From UBA940 sp031547885 (GTDB lineage: Bacteria; Bacteroidota; Bacteroidia; Bacteroidales; Rikenellaceae): a stretch of DNA of 64,000 nt. The stretch covers positions 62,001 through 126,000 of the forward strand of contig JAVBRO010000001.1 in assembly GCA_031547885.1 (NCBI GenBank). Reading direction: 5' to 3'. A model generated the notes under the pieces. It was not told the DNA's origin. It searched no databases and worked only from the letters and a program-made list of their open reading frames with translations. Shown here in pieces: positions 11,101 to 20,426 of this stretch; positions within the stretch are counted from its first letter, which is position 1, and every line of letters starts with the position of its first letter. Both the position numbers and the translations under genes were made by a program.

Positions 11101-11571
11101 TCGGCAAAATATAAGAAATGGGATTTCTCGATCTATTTCCAGGGTATAGGCCAGGTTTCGCTATACGTGAACAACTCCTCCGATTGGGGGGTCAGTCCTT
11201 TCGGCACATATCATAAGAACGTGATGAGTTTCATTGCCGAAGATTACTGGTCGGAAAGCAATCCCAACCCCAATGCCGCGTATCCCAGGCTGTCGCACCT
11301 CGACGAAAGGGCAAATACGGAAGCGCTCTCCTCATACTGGCTGCGCAACGGCGCTTTTCTCCGTCTGAAAAATCTGGAAGTAGGTTACTCTTTCAAACGT
11401 GCAAGGATATATGTTTCGGGAGCCAACCTGCTTACCTTCTCCCCTTTCAAGCACTGGGACCCGGAGTTGGGAGGTTTTGACGGCAAAAACGGAACCTACA
11501 ATGACAGCGGTAACGGCCTGCGCTATCCGCTCCAGAGGATCGTGAACCTCGGAGCTCAGTTAACTTTTTAA
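8107..11571 (+). CDS. SusC/RagA-family TonB-linked outer-membrane transporter with STN domain
   Basis: A protein of 1154 residues. It has a long N-terminal extension then a signal peptide (about 20-42), an STN domain (about 47-118), a carboxypeptidase-like beta domain (about 139-208, GVHVIIKGTTTGTVSNIDG), a TonB-box-like stretch LEEVVVVGF (215-223), a plug with GANGVMIITTK, and a beta-barrel ending in LGAQLTF. It would import oligosaccharide together with the SusD gene that starts 12 bp later. The STN domain and the adjacent FecR/sigma genes indicate trans-envelope signalling. Confidence 0.94.
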   Translation: MNNYYRSCHENPSIRQKLRMARLTCLLLIAGICSANATSLYSQSSLFTINMKNKTVKDVFDEIEKRSEFIFFYSDDIVDVNRTVSVNVKNTTIHSILDEVFRNTENDYEINDRQIFITRAETPAATPAQNVVKQNPSRRVTGKITDAAGAPLVGVHVIIKGTTTGTVSNIDGTYVIDAPAGSTIVYTHMGYLPQDISSGQGDVINVVLEEDNRVLEEVVVVGFGQQKKESVIGAIQSFKTSDMKMPTANLSNSFAGRIAGVIAVQQSGEPGADGANFWIRGVSTFAEAAQNPLILIDGVESSSYDLNALAPEVIDNFSVLKDATATALYGSRGANGVMIITTKTGAVGKPRINLRLEGRLSTPTQIPELADGVQYMNMFNEAILTRNPAGVPKFTPEQIQGTVDGLDPYVFPNVNWYDALFKNATFTEAVNLNVSGGISDRVNYFMSASVTNESGLLKQAKENPFNNNIHNVRYSFQANVSSQLTKTTKIGVKLNIQVQDYTGPINDVNYLFGRVLRASPSQFPVQFPKTENMSYIPFGNKSGGPQSNRFANPYAELAQGVNSIYRTTTMGTFDFDQKLDFITKGLSLTGQFSMKVYNTTSTGKYMVPFYFEIDPSTLEEKDGEYVYDLRSVNTDGTNAATARNSNSSDRLMNTSIMLNYQRTFGRHDVNAQAIYLQRGYYKNNPASTDYNAALGERNQGVAGRVTYNFDRRYFMEFNFAYNGSDNFVEGSQFGFFPSIAVGYMISNEKFFEPLKDVVSMLKIRGSYGLVGNSLTAQRFQGYTHLTNGYSFAFGGDFSGARTGSLITRYGNPDATWERSFKKNLGIELGFMGDRLLLIADFFREDRDRILLTRQTVPASVGMGAATPYANIGKTKNQGVDMTLEYNHQFNPDFLLTAKGSFTYAKNTLIFRDEPEYEWDYQYERGGSMNRIGPAYISLGLFKDQDDIDNSPDQSSIMANIKPGDIKYKDMNNDGVIDNYDKTYIGNPFIPQIVYGFGVSAKYKKWDFSIYFQGIGQVSLYVNNSSDWGVSPFGTYHKNVMSFIAEDYWSESNPNPNAAYPRLSHLDERANTEALSSYWLRNGAFLRLKNLEVGYSFKRARIYVSGANLLTFSPFKHWDPELGGFDGKNGTYNDSGNGLRYPLQRIVNLGAQLTF

Positions 11572-11583
11572 TCGGATACAGAT

Positions 11584-13509
11584 ATGAAAGCACAATATTA
11601 TTTACTCACAGCATTATGTTTCTTCCTGACCGGCTGCAATTATCTCGACCTGGAGCCGGAAAGGAAAGGTACCCTTCAGGAGGTATTCGAAGACCGCACC
11701 TCGGCTGAGAATTTCCTCTACGGATGTTACGGGTTCATGCCTCCGGCCAACGATTTCAACGGCGAACCGCAGTTGTGGGGCGCCGGAGATGAGGTGTCGA
11801 TCACATCGAACTGGGGAACCGACTGGCATTGGGCGAAGGCCGCACACATAGGCCAGATCTCCGCAGCCGAGCCGCTTTGCAACTACTGGTCGCATCATAA
11901 AAGCAAGATCCAGCCTGCACGCAGCGCCGGGTACGACCTTTACAGCGGCATACGCCAGTGCTACACGTTCATCGATATGGTCGACCGTGTGCCTAATGCC
12001 TCTGTCACGGATAAGGCGCAATGGAAAGCGGAAGCCAGATTCCTGATAGCTTATTTCCACTATGTCCTGCTGAGACTCTACGGGCCCATCTGCATCGTGG
12101 AAGGTATAGTTCCCAACGACGCTCCCGAAAGCGTCTACTATCCGAAGCGCCTGCCTTACGACGATTGCGTCAAATGGATCGCAACCAAGCTCGACGAAGC
12201 CGCTGCCGAGTTGAAGCTGCATCCTTATCCCTCTCCGGCTGTAGCTACTACCGATATCGGCCGCGCCAATTATGTCGCAGCCAAATCCATAAAGGCAAGA
12301 ATGCTGCTCTACGCGGCCAGCCCGCTGTTCAACGGAAACGACTGGTATGCCGACTTCAAAAACAAAGACGGCGAGGTTCTTATAAACCAGACTTTCGACA
12401 AGGAGAAATGGAAACTCGCACTGGATGCCACGGCAGAGGCGATCGCCGCAGCAAAAGCGGAAGGATTCAAACTCTACAAGAGAACCGGCACCACTACCGA
12501 GGAGAGTGCCTATTTGTCAGCGCGTTATGTAATGGTCGACCGTTCCACCGGCAATAACATAAACCCCGAACAGATATGGGCATATTCCAAAGGCGCCGTG
12601 AACAGCCAGCAGATGTATGCTATCCGCGGTCTTGCAAGCAATTCGGTCACCGTGCCCTACGGCGGCGTTTCGCCCTCTTTCCGGATGGTGGAAACATTCC
12701 TTACCAAAAACGGCCTGCCGATGGATGTAGACCCTGCATATGCGGCCAGCTATGCCAACAGGTATGTTCCTGTGCAGGATGACAAAGGCGAGTGGACCGC
12801 GACGATGCACATCGGCCGCGAACCCCGTTTCTATGCGGATATAGCTTACGACAGGGCGCAGAATTATGAATTGAGCGGTAAGACCTTCACTGTCTATCTG
12901 AGGATGGGAGAACGCCAGCCCGCCACCAACCTTACCATGGGCAACGACCCGGGCCGCGATATGCAGACCATCAACGGTTATCTGATAAAGAAGGCTGTAC
13001 ATCCTGGTTCGACCTATGCCAACAATGCCCTCACGAATCAGAACTACGCATGGCCGATGATAAGGCTCACGGAGCTCTATCTCAACTATGCCGAAGCATA
13101 CGTGGAGTACTACGGAAACCTGGGCGGCGATGCGACCACTTATATGGACGAGATCCGCGACAGAGCCGGAATTCCCCGCGTCGACGCAGCATGGACGGGC
13201 ATATCCGGTCGTAACGACCTGGATATTGTACGCAGGGAAAGGACCATCGAACTCATGTTCGAAGGACACCGTTTCTTCGATGCCCGCAGGTGGAAGACAG
13301 CTCACGAAACTTTCCCGGAACCGTCGAAAAGCTGGAACTGTTTCGCGACAGGCTTTACTGTCAGCAATCCCCAGACGTACGACGATTATCTCAAGATCAT
13401 ATCTTCCAACGAGAGTACGAAGACTTTCGAACGCAAGCATTATCTCTATCCGATCGCAGTAGAGAATGTGCTGAGCAATCCCAACCTGGTACAGAATCCC
13501 GGCTGGTAG
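11584..13509 (+). CDS. SusD/RagB-family glycan-binding lipoprotein
   Basis: A protein of 641 residues with a lipoprotein signal (lipobox FLTGC) followed by YLDLEPERKGTLQEVFED, the usual SusD opening. The helical TPR-like body shows family patterns such as AEARFLIAYFHYVLLRLYGPI, AAKSIKARMLLYAASPLF and the C-terminal ELYLNYAEAYVEY with RRERTIELMFEGHRFFDAR. It is the surface partner of the SusC encoded 12 bp upstream. It is longer than the typical 500-600 residues. The ligand is not predictable, but the enzymes downstream point to galactose- or GalNAc-capped glycans. Confidence 0.94.
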   Translation: MKAQYYLLTALCFFLTGCNYLDLEPERKGTLQEVFEDRTSAENFLYGCYGFMPPANDFNGEPQLWGAGDEVSITSNWGTDWHWAKAAHIGQISAAEPLCNYWSHHKSKIQPARSAGYDLYSGIRQCYTFIDMVDRVPNASVTDKAQWKAEARFLIAYFHYVLLRLYGPICIVEGIVPNDAPESVYYPKRLPYDDCVKWIATKLDEAAAELKLHPYPSPAVATTDIGRANYVAAKSIKARMLLYAASPLFNGNDWYADFKNKDGEVLINQTFDKEKWKLALDATAEAIAAAKAEGFKLYKRTGTTTEESAYLSARYVMVDRSTGNNINPEQIWAYSKGAVNSQQMYAIRGLASNSVTVPYGGVSPSFRMVETFLTKNGLPMDVDPAYAASYANRYVPVQDDKGEWTATMHIGREPRFYADIAYDRAQNYELSGKTFTVYLRMGERQPATNLTMGNDPGRDMQTINGYLIKKAVHPGSTYANNALTNQNYAWPMIRLTELYLNYAEAYVEYYGNLGGDATTYMDEIRDRAGIPRVDAAWTGISGRNDLDIVRRERTIELMFEGHRFFDARRWKTAHETFPEPSKSWNCFATGFTVSNPQTYDDYLKIISSNESTKTFERKHYLYPIAVENVLSNPNLVQNPGW

Positions 13510-13514
13510 GCTTG

Positions 13515-13679
13515 TTAAGTAATTGAGAAAATTTATTTATCCAAATTTTGTTTTTTTATCTCCGGTAGATTTTTTGCGTCGCTCACGAAGGTTTAGCGGG
13601 CTAAATCGAGGGGGCGAGGTAAAAAAGATGCCGGCGGAGAAAAAACAAAATGGATGAACAAATTTTCGAAAGTACTTAT
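13515..13679. repeat. Palindromic intergenic repeat, copy A
   Basis: An imperfect palindrome of about 165 bp. The left arm opens TTAAGTAATTGAGAAAATTT and the right arm closes with its near-complement ending AAGTACTTA. The centre is the small hairpin GTTTAgcgggcTAAAT. Copy B (36071-36232) has the same arms and centre, and copy C (40023-40053) is a fragment of one arm. It fills most of the 347-bp gap between the SusD gene and the beta-helix enzyme gene. The rest of the gap shows nothing recognisable. Confidence 0.75.
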
Positions 13680-13856
13680 AAACCATCAGAGAAAGGTGCG
13701 CCTGTGCATGGCAGTGTACAGGGGGGTAAACGTAAAATGCCGGGCGCGCCTTTTTTATCTGCTATTCTGCCTTTTTATCCATATCCTCGAGTGAGTTTTG
13801 CCCGCGGCAAGGCCCGCATCAAATCCAGTATAATCCCTATTTCATACAAAACACAA

Positions 13857-15731
13857 ATGAAGCGCCTGAATATCATATTGATTTCCGTATTATTGCTCGC
13901 AGCGGCCGGAACTACTGCTCAGACGGGTGATACGATCAACGTAACATCGCTGGGACTTCTCCCGGATTCACGCACCAACGCCGTTCCATACATCATAAAA
14001 GCAGTAGATATGTGCAGGGAAAAACCGGGCGCGGTAATCTACTTCCCAAAAGGGCGCTACGACTTCTGGCCTCACAATGCGATCGAAAAAGAGTATTATG
14101 AGTCCAACTCGACCGATAACAATCCCAAAAGGCTGGCCATACTGCTGGACGGAATGAAAGGAATAACGCTCGACGGGGGAGGTTCGGAGTTCATAATGCA
14201 CGACCGGATCCAGCCCGTCACCGTAGACAACTGCACTGATGTAGTGCTCAGGAATTTTACTGTGGACTGGGATATCCCGCTGATGGGACAGGGCGAAGTG
14301 GCGGCCGTGGGAGACGGTTGGTTCGATGTCCGGGTAGACCGGTGCACATATCCCTACGTTATCGAGAACGGAAAGCTGTTCTTCGTGGGAGAGGGCTGGA
14401 AGGGCGGCGTGACACGCATGATGGAATTCGACAGGGAAACCCGTATAATACAGCAGGCAGACCATGCTATCGGCGCTAACTGGAAAGATTACAGCGTGGT
14501 GCAGGCCGCCCCCGGCATCCTCCGCTTCAGCCGCGCGGGAGGTTTCGAACGTTATCCGAAGGATGGCAACATAATTGTTTTCCGCCACAATGCGCGCGAC
14601 CATGCGGGGATGTTCCTCAACGAAAGCCGCAACCTCGTGCTGGAAGATATAAAAATTTACCATACGGCAGGCCTGGGAATACTGTGCCAGTACTCGGAAA
14701 ATCTATCTTTCGAACGCGTAGACGTGGTCCCTAACAAAGCCAAAGGGCGTTATTTCAGCGGCCACGACGACGGGATCCATGCAATGGGATGCAAAGGCCT
14801 TATAAAAGTGACCGACTGCGAGTGGGAGTGCCTGATGGACGACCCCATCAATATACACGGCACATGCGTCAGGATAATGGAGGTGATATCGCCTACGAAG
14901 GTCCGATGCCGGTTTATGGAGCATATGAGCGTCGGACTGCGCTGGGCGGTCGAAGGCGACAGAGTGGGCTTCATAAACAACACTACATTGAACACTTTTG
15001 AAAAGAATTCGGCGGCCTCTTTTACGCCGATCGATAAAAATGAATTCATACTGGAGACAACCGAACCTTTTTCGCAGAATATAAAAGCGGGGATGGCTCT
15101 CGAAAACCTGACATGGGTGCCCGACGTAGAGATACGCGGCTGCCGTTTCCTGAGCTCGCGTGCAAGGGGACTTCTGGTCTCCACCCCGGGGAAGGTGGTC
15201 GTAGCGGACAATTTCTTCGCTTCGAGCGGTTCGGCCATACTTATCGCCGGGGATGCGAACTACTGGTATGAATCCGGAGCCGTGACCGACGTGACAATAG
15301 AAGGGAACACGTTCCATTATTCGAACCTCACTTCGATGTACCAGTTCTGCGAAGCCATAATCAGCATCCTTCCCGAGATACCGCAGCCCGATCCCGCACT
15401 ACCCTATCACAGGAATATAAAGATAACGGGCAACCGCTTCAATCCTTTCGACTATCCGATACTCTACGCAACGTCGGTGGACGGACTTACGTTCAGCGGC
15501 AATACGATAGAACGGAGCTATGAACTCACCCCCTGGCATCCGCGGAAGGCCGCAATAACGGTGGACGCCTGCAAAAATGTGGAGATATCCGACAACGAGG
15601 TCATAGGCGACGTACTTGGAAAAACGATAAGCATCGAGAACATGAGCAAACGCGAAGTGAAGGTCTCGCCCGGGTCGTATTTCAAACCTGTGGTAGACAA
15701 AAATGCGAAGCGTCCTTCGCTGATGAAATAA
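13857..15731 (+). CDS. GH110-like alpha-1,3-galactosidase (right-handed beta-helix)
   Basis: Start chosen at ATG 13857 because it gives a clean signal peptide (MKRLNIILISVLLLAAAGTTAQ); the open frame upstream runs through a repeat element. The mature protein of about 600 residues has the length and opening seen in Bacteroidetes GH110 enzymes: a pectate-lyase-like start (INVTSLGLLPDSR), VIYFPKGRYDFWP, LDGGGSEFIMHDRI and repeated beta-helix turns such as VEIRGCRF and ITGNRFNPF. GH110 removes terminal alpha-1,3-galactose from blood-group B or alpha-Gal glycans. The family call is from remembered pattern; a generic beta-helix carbohydrate enzyme is the alternative. It lies in the rightward SusCD locus. 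Confidence 0.65.
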   Translation: MKRLNIILISVLLLAAAGTTAQTGDTINVTSLGLLPDSRTNAVPYIIKAVDMCREKPGAVIYFPKGRYDFWPHNAIEKEYYESNSTDNNPKRLAILLDGMKGITLDGGGSEFIMHDRIQPVTVDNCTDVVLRNFTVDWDIPLMGQGEVAAVGDGWFDVRVDRCTYPYVIENGKLFFVGEGWKGGVTRMMEFDRETRIIQQADHAIGANWKDYSVVQAAPGILRFSRAGGFERYPKDGNIIVFRHNARDHAGMFLNESRNLVLEDIKIYHTAGLGILCQYSENLSFERVDVVPNKAKGRYFSGHDDGIHAMGCKGLIKVTDCEWECLMDDPINIHGTCVRIMEVISPTKVRCRFMEHMSVGLRWAVEGDRVGFINNTTLNTFEKNSAASFTPIDKNEFILETTEPFSQNIKAGMALENLTWVPDVEIRGCRFLSSRARGLLVSTPGKVVVADNFFASSGSAILIAGDANYWYESGAVTDVTIEGNTFHYSNLTSMYQFCEAIISILPEIPQPDPALPYHRNIKITGNRFNPFDYPILYATSVDGLTFSGNTIERSYELTPWHPRKAAITVDACKNVEISDNEVIGDVLGKTISIENMSKREVKVSPGSYFKPVVDKNAKRPSLMK

Positions 15732-15749
15732 AAAACACAACTACATAAC

Positions 15750-16940
15750 ATGAAAAGATTTTATTTATTTTTCCTAATTGCAGCAACCCTTTTCACGACC
15801 TGTGCATGCGGGACGAAGGAGACGGTAGTTCCGGAAATACCGGACACAACGCCTAAAAAGATAATGCGCACCCCGGTCTATCTGCAGAATCCGGCGGAAG
15901 ACGCCATGACCGTGATGTGGATAACCAACCTGCCGTGCCGAAGTTGGGTGGAGTATGGTACAGACCCTGAAAATATGAAGAAGACCGCATGTGCCTGGGA
16001 CGAAGGTATAATGGTGGCGAACAATAAGATAAACAAGATCGTACTCGAAGGCCTGGAACCCGGAACCAAGTATTACTACCGCGCCTGCTCCCAGCATATC
16101 AAGCATTACGGCAGCTACAAAAAAGAGTTCGGGGAGACGGTATGTACGGACGTCAAGTCGTTCACGACGTGGAGTCCCGATATGACCGACTTTACGGTGC
16201 TCGTAGTCAACGACACGCATAAAAAAACGGATATATTCGACAGGCTGATAAAACTTATGATGGGAGAGAAATATGACCTGGTGGTATTCAACGGCGACTG
16301 TTTCGACGATCCGGAGCAGGAGTCCGATGTGGTTGAGGTGCTGGCGAAATATTGCGAATCCTATGGTAGCGACACGGTCCCCTCGATATTCATGCGCGGC
16401 AACCACGAAACGCGGGGAGCCTGGTCGATGCTACTGTGGGATTACCTGGCTAAGGCCGGCGAACACTCCTACACTGCGTTCAGCATGGGGGATACCCGTT
16501 TCGTGCTGCTCGACTGCGGTGAGGATAAACCGGACGACAATTCGGCATACTACGATATGAACGACTTCACGCAGTACCGTAAAGACCAGGCCGACTTCCT
16601 GTCGCGCGAGATCCCTTCCGAGGCCTTTACCGGAGCCTCCAAACGAGTGCTGATCCACCATATCCCGATCTATGCCGCCGCGGTGGCAAGTTTCAACCCA
16701 TGCAAGGAGCTGTGGCAGCCCTATCTGGCGAATGCGCCCTTCGACGTGGCGCTTAACGGCCATCTCCACAGCTACCGTTTTGTGGAGAAGGGGTCGTTTG
16801 ACAATAATTTCCCGGCAGTTATCGGCGGAGGCTACAAAGAAGACAACGCTACACTGATGGTACTGCGCAAAAAAGGCGATGAAATGGGCCTTAAAGTCCT
16901 TCATATAAAAGGGAACACCCTGTTGACCCTGGCTTTCTAG
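15750..16940 (+). CDS. Secreted calcineurin-like metallophosphoesterase lipoprotein
   Basis: A 396-residue protein with a lipoprotein-type signal (FTTC near residue 18). An N-terminal fibronectin-III-like purple-acid-phosphatase domain (about 39-142) is followed by the metallophosphoesterase fold. All metal-binding motifs are visible: DTH (155-157), GD (182-183), GNHE (217-220), HH (303-304) and GHLH (337-340). It starts 18 bp after the beta-helix enzyme gene, so it belongs to the glycan locus and may remove phosphate from substituted glycans or nucleotides. The exact substrate is unknown. Confidence 0.85.
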   Translation: MKRFYLFFLIAATLFTTCACGTKETVVPEIPDTTPKKIMRTPVYLQNPAEDAMTVMWITNLPCRSWVEYGTDPENMKKTACAWDEGIMVANNKINKIVLEGLEPGTKYYYRACSQHIKHYGSYKKEFGETVCTDVKSFTTWSPDMTDFTVLVVNDTHKKTDIFDRLIKLMMGEKYDLVVFNGDCFDDPEQESDVVEVLAKYCESYGSDTVPSIFMRGNHETRGAWSMLLWDYLAKAGEHSYTAFSMGDTRFVLLDCGEDKPDDNSAYYDMNDFTQYRKDQADFLSREIPSEAFTGASKRVLIHHIPIYAAAVASFNPCKELWQPYLANAPFDVALNGHLHSYRFVEKGSFDNNFPAVIGGGYKEDNATLMVLRKKGDEMGLKVLHIKGNTLLTLAF

Positions 16941-16974
16941 AGCACCGCCAAAAGCGTAAATATTTAAGTATAAA

Positions 16975-18747
16975 ATGAAGATACAAACAATTTTTGCAAC
17001 GCTGGCGCTGATGGCGGCCGCATATTCGTGCGCAGATAAAAGCGCCGTACAGGAAGCCAGGCACGACTGGACAGAACCCGCCGAACCGGAAGCGGTCGAT
17101 GAAACCCTGTGGGCCGGAGTCGACGGCACGTTCGCTTCGTTCGGAAGCGTGAACGACCGCTACCGGCACTCCGAACCTTATGCAGGCGCACAGAGCAAGA
17201 GCCATGCGATAACAGGATGGCGCGGTGAAAAACTCCATGCACAGATCGTTCTGTGGAGTTCCGAACCGCTTGAGAACCTCGAATGCAGCGTCGGGCAGTT
17301 CCGCTCGGACAATGCGGCGCTGCCGGAAGGGACAGGAAGGGCCCGGTTCGTGAAGTATGTCCTCAGCGACAATTTCAATCCCGAAAAACCGTGCGGACTG
17401 CGCACTCCGGGACAGTTCGGCACGTTCCTCTCCGCAGACCTGCTGGACGAAGCGCCCATGCTGGATATAGAGGCCCGTACAGCGCGTCCCGTGTGGATAA
17501 CCGTCGAGGTTCCGCGCGACGCCCGTCCCGGCAAATACGATGCACAGATAAAACTCAGGGCAAAAGGAGGGTTCATGGAGACGCTGGCCCTGTCGCTCGA
17601 CGTCATCGACCGCGAACTTCCACCGCCCTCGGAATGGACATATCAACTCGACCTGTGGCAGCATCCGTCGTCGGTAGCCCGCGTCGAGAACGTGGAACTT
17701 TGGAGCGAGGAACACTTCCGGCTGATGGACCCCACGATGAAAATGCTCGCCGGCGCAGGGCAAAAGATCATCACGGTCAACCTCAACAAAGACCCGTGGA
17801 ATGTGCAGACCTACGACCCGTATGCCGACATGATCCTCTGGAAGAAACTTCTCGACGGCAGCTGGGAATACGACTACACGGTATTCGACCGCTGGGTCGG
17901 GTATATGCTGGGCCTGGGAATTGACAAGTATATCAACTGCTACTCGCTTCTGCCGTGGAACAACGAGCTTCACTATTTCGACGAAGCCGCGGGTAAAATG
18001 ATAACCGTGTCGGCCGCTCCCCAGACTCCCGTTTTCAGCGAGATGTGGACGCCGTTTCTCACCGATTTTGTCCGCCACCTCAGAGAGAACGGATGGCTCG
18101 GGTTCACCAATATCGCGATGGATGAGCGTTCTCCCGAAGATATGGAAATCGCAACCGCGCTGCTGGCCAAAGCGGCACCCGAACTGGGCATAGCACTGGC
18201 CGACAACCATTTCACTTTCAAAAAGTATCCTTACATAAAAGATATGTGCACGGAAATATTCGCTGACATCGAGGTGGCCGACATCGAAGCCCGCCGCACC
18301 ATGTCGCTCAGCACCACGTTCTACGTATGCTGTTCGTCCGACTTCCCGAATACGTACACCAAATCAGCACCGGCCGAAGCGGTCTATCTCGGATGGTTCG
18401 CAGCCGCCAGGCAGTACGACGGATTCCTAAGATGGGCCTACAATTCGTGGACTGAAGATCCGATAAGGGATTCACGCTTCAGGAAATGGACGGCGGGGGA
18501 TACCTACCTCGTTTATCCCGAAGGACGCTCGTCCATCCGGTTCGAACGCCTTATCGAAGGCATACAGGATTGGGAGAAGATCCGCGCCCTGAAGCTCGCT
18601 TTCGCCGCTGAAAACACTCCCGAGGCGGCCGCCAAATCAGCATCGCTCGATCAGGCAGTATCCCGCTTCCACACGAGGGAGCCGTTCGAAGGGTGGAACC
18701 AGGCTCTCGACGACGCCAAGGAAGTGCTCAACGAGCTGTCAAAGTAG
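16975..18747 (+). CDS. GH123-like / DUF4091 glycoside hydrolase lipoprotein
   Basis: A 590-residue lipoprotein (signal ending AAYSC at residue 19). An N-terminal beta-sandwich (KLHAQIVLWS..., ITVEVPRDARPGKYDAQI) is followed by a barrel with an adjacent acid pair D383-E384 in the motif IAMDERS. In GH123 enzymes such a D-E pair supports substrate-assisted removal of beta-linked GalNAc from glycolipids. The C-terminal DUF4091-like segment contains GFLRWAYNSW and YLVYPEG. It lies 34 bp after the phosphoesterase gene, in the same operon. Related DUF4091 enzymes have other specificities, so the substrate is inference. Confidence 0.7.
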   Translation: MKIQTIFATLALMAAAYSCADKSAVQEARHDWTEPAEPEAVDETLWAGVDGTFASFGSVNDRYRHSEPYAGAQSKSHAITGWRGEKLHAQIVLWSSEPLENLECSVGQFRSDNAALPEGTGRARFVKYVLSDNFNPEKPCGLRTPGQFGTFLSADLLDEAPMLDIEARTARPVWITVEVPRDARPGKYDAQIKLRAKGGFMETLALSLDVIDRELPPPSEWTYQLDLWQHPSSVARVENVELWSEEHFRLMDPTMKMLAGAGQKIITVNLNKDPWNVQTYDPYADMILWKKLLDGSWEYDYTVFDRWVGYMLGLGIDKYINCYSLLPWNNELHYFDEAAGKMITVSAAPQTPVFSEMWTPFLTDFVRHLRENGWLGFTNIAMDERSPEDMEIATALLAKAAPELGIALADNHFTFKKYPYIKDMCTEIFADIEVADIEARRTMSLSTTFYVCCSSDFPNTYTKSAPAEAVYLGWFAAARQYDGFLRWAYNSWTEDPIRDSRFRKWTAGDTYLVYPEGRSSIRFERLIEGIQDWEKIRALKLAFAAENTPEAAAKSASLDQAVSRFHTREPFEGWNQALDDAKEVLNELSK

Positions 18748-18765
18748 AGCCCTAAGGGGATATAA

Positions 18766-18888
18766 AGAAGTCGTCTCCAAAGTCCAAAAACAAGGCTTGC
18801 AAAGCCGCGAAAACCGGAGTTTACCAAGTGTAAATGAGGATTTAAGCGGCAAGCGTAACGCAGTCTTTGGATTTTGGAGACGGCTTCT
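18766..18888. repeat. Palindromic intergenic repeat, copy D
   Basis: A 123-bp imperfect palindrome between two convergent genes. The outer arms read AGAAGTCGTCTCCAAAGTCC and, on the other strand, AGAAGCCGTCTCCAAAATCC. The centre is the hairpin-like GTTTAccaagtgTAAAT. It reaches the stop codon of the sialate esterase gene. It shares the central core, but not the outer arm sequence, with copies A and B and closely matches the layout of copy E (62286-62408). It may also end transcription from both sides. Confidence 0.7.
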
Positions 18889-20353
18889 ATTTTATGTCGC
18901 CGACTTCCCAGTCATCCGTGCGGAACGGAGCCAGCGGCTGTCCCATCGTAGTGCGGACATTGGCCTCGGGCATATGATTACGGAAAGCGTAGCGCACGGC
19001 CACAGGGTCCTGAACTTCGTCGGAATAAACCTCTATCCGGTTCTCCCACTTTCTGAACCCTGCTTTTGCGGGATGGAACACACGGTCGGCGCCTGCTATT
19101 TCGAATCCGCCCGGACGCACGAGTTCCCCCTCGCCGTATATCACAAAACTGTTCGGGGTCTCCCAGCTCTCTTTTCCCGAAATATTATTGAAACTCAGGA
19201 CCAGTTTGATGCCATCCCTTTCCATCGATTTAAAGGTCGGGGCAGGTGCCGGAAACCCTTCGACATCGTAATCGTTGGCAAGCGCAAGATATGCCAGCCG
19301 CTCGCCGACCTCACGTTTGCGTGCGGGATGGATGCAGGCCGGATTGCCGAGGTCGGTCGTCGCCGCGATCCCCGAATACGGAATGCGTTCCATTGCCTGG
19401 TACTGTGCTTCGATAACCATTGGAAGCGAACGCAGACCGACGCCTTCATAACGGTATGGCGCCAGCTGCGTAAAATAGAACGGCATCCGTTCATTCCCCC
19501 AGCTCGCCCGCCACAGCCGGACCATCGCCGCCTGCAGTTCCCGGTAATCGAACCAGTTATGGCGGTTGGCCTCGCCCTGGTACCAGATAAATCCTTTTGC
19601 AGTGAAGTTGCAGATGGGCGCGATCATACCGTTGTAAAGGCGCTGCGGCATGGTGTTTTCTTCCCGGCCCGACTTTGCAAGTTCGTGGTCGATGCCATCT
19701 ATGGAATCTATAGTATCGACAGTCATCCATGACTCTATGGCCGAAGCGCCCCAGCCTGAATTTATCAGGCCCACGGGGACGCCCAACTGCTCGCTGAGCA
19801 TCCTGCCGAAGAAATAAGCGGCCGCGCTGAACGCCGAAACACTTGCCGGAGAAGCGGTCTTCCACACCGAAGGATTGTCTTCAACGGCGGTTTCCGAAGA
19901 GAGCTGCGGAAGCGCGAACATACTGATGCCGGGGTACCGCACCGCACCGGCGATCGCCTCGACGCTCCCTTCGACGGGTTGATTCATGAATCCGCAGACC
20001 GGCATCTGCATATTCGACTGTCCGGAACATATCCAGACCTCCCCGAGCATGACGTTCTCGATGGTCACAGGTTCCCCGTCGCTTATGGTTATCGAATAGG
20101 GGCCGCCTGCATCCGCTGTGGAGACTTTGACCGACCATTTCCCGCCGCTGTCCGCCTTTGTTTTATATTTCGCCCCGTCCCACGAGGTCGTTACGGTCAC
20201 CGCGCTGCCGGCGGAGGCCTTTCCCCACAACGACGCCTGCGTATTCCGCTGCAGCACCATATTGTCGCCTATTACGGAAGGGACAGTTACTTTTGCCGAC
20301 ACGCTCGCTGCGAGCAGAACGAAGATCACGGATATTGCCAGGATACGCTTCAT
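18887..20353 (-). CDS. Sialate O-acetylesterase (SASA family)
   Basis: A 488-residue secreted protein with a signal peptide (1-20, ending VSA), an N-terminal beta domain and an SGNH/GDSL-type hydrolase fold. The nucleophile motif is CSGQSNM (Ser113 predicted), and the late block DLGNPACIHPARKREVG carries the expected Asp-x-x-His-like element. NanS/EstA-like family members remove O-acetyl groups from sialic acids so that sialidases can act. It is convergent with the SusCD locus and may assist degradation of sialylated host glycans, though it has its own transcription unit. No sialidase is in this window. Confidence 0.88.
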   Translation of the reverse strand: MKRILAISVIFVLLAASVSAKVTVPSVIGDNMVLQRNTQASLWGKASAGSAVTVTTSWDGAKYKTKADSGGKWSVKVSTADAGGPYSITISDGEPVTIENVMLGEVWICSGQSNMQMPVCGFMNQPVEGSVEAIAGAVRYPGISMFALPQLSSETAVEDNPSVWKTASPASVSAFSAAAYFFGRMLSEQLGVPVGLINSGWGASAIESWMTVDTIDSIDGIDHELAKSGREENTMPQRLYNGMIAPICNFTAKGFIWYQGEANRHNWFDYRELQAAMVRLWRASWGNERMPFYFTQLAPYRYEGVGLRSLPMVIEAQYQAMERIPYSGIAATTDLGNPACIHPARKREVGERLAYLALANDYDVEGFPAPAPTFKSMERDGIKLVLSFNNISGKESWETPNSFVIYGEGELVRPGGFEIAGADRVFHPAKAGFRKWENRIEVYSDEVQDPVAVRYAFRNHMPEANVRTTMGQPLAPFRTDDWEVGDIK

Positions 20354-20426
20354 GGTCAGATATTTTATTTTGTGAGTTTTACAGGTTTTATCAATATAGT
20401 GAAAGCGGCTAAGGAATTTACCTCCG

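Noticed and set aside
13650..13856. Extended N-terminus for the beta-helix enzyme
   Set aside because: This stretch crosses repeat copy A, whereas the ATG at 13857 gives a perfect signal peptide.
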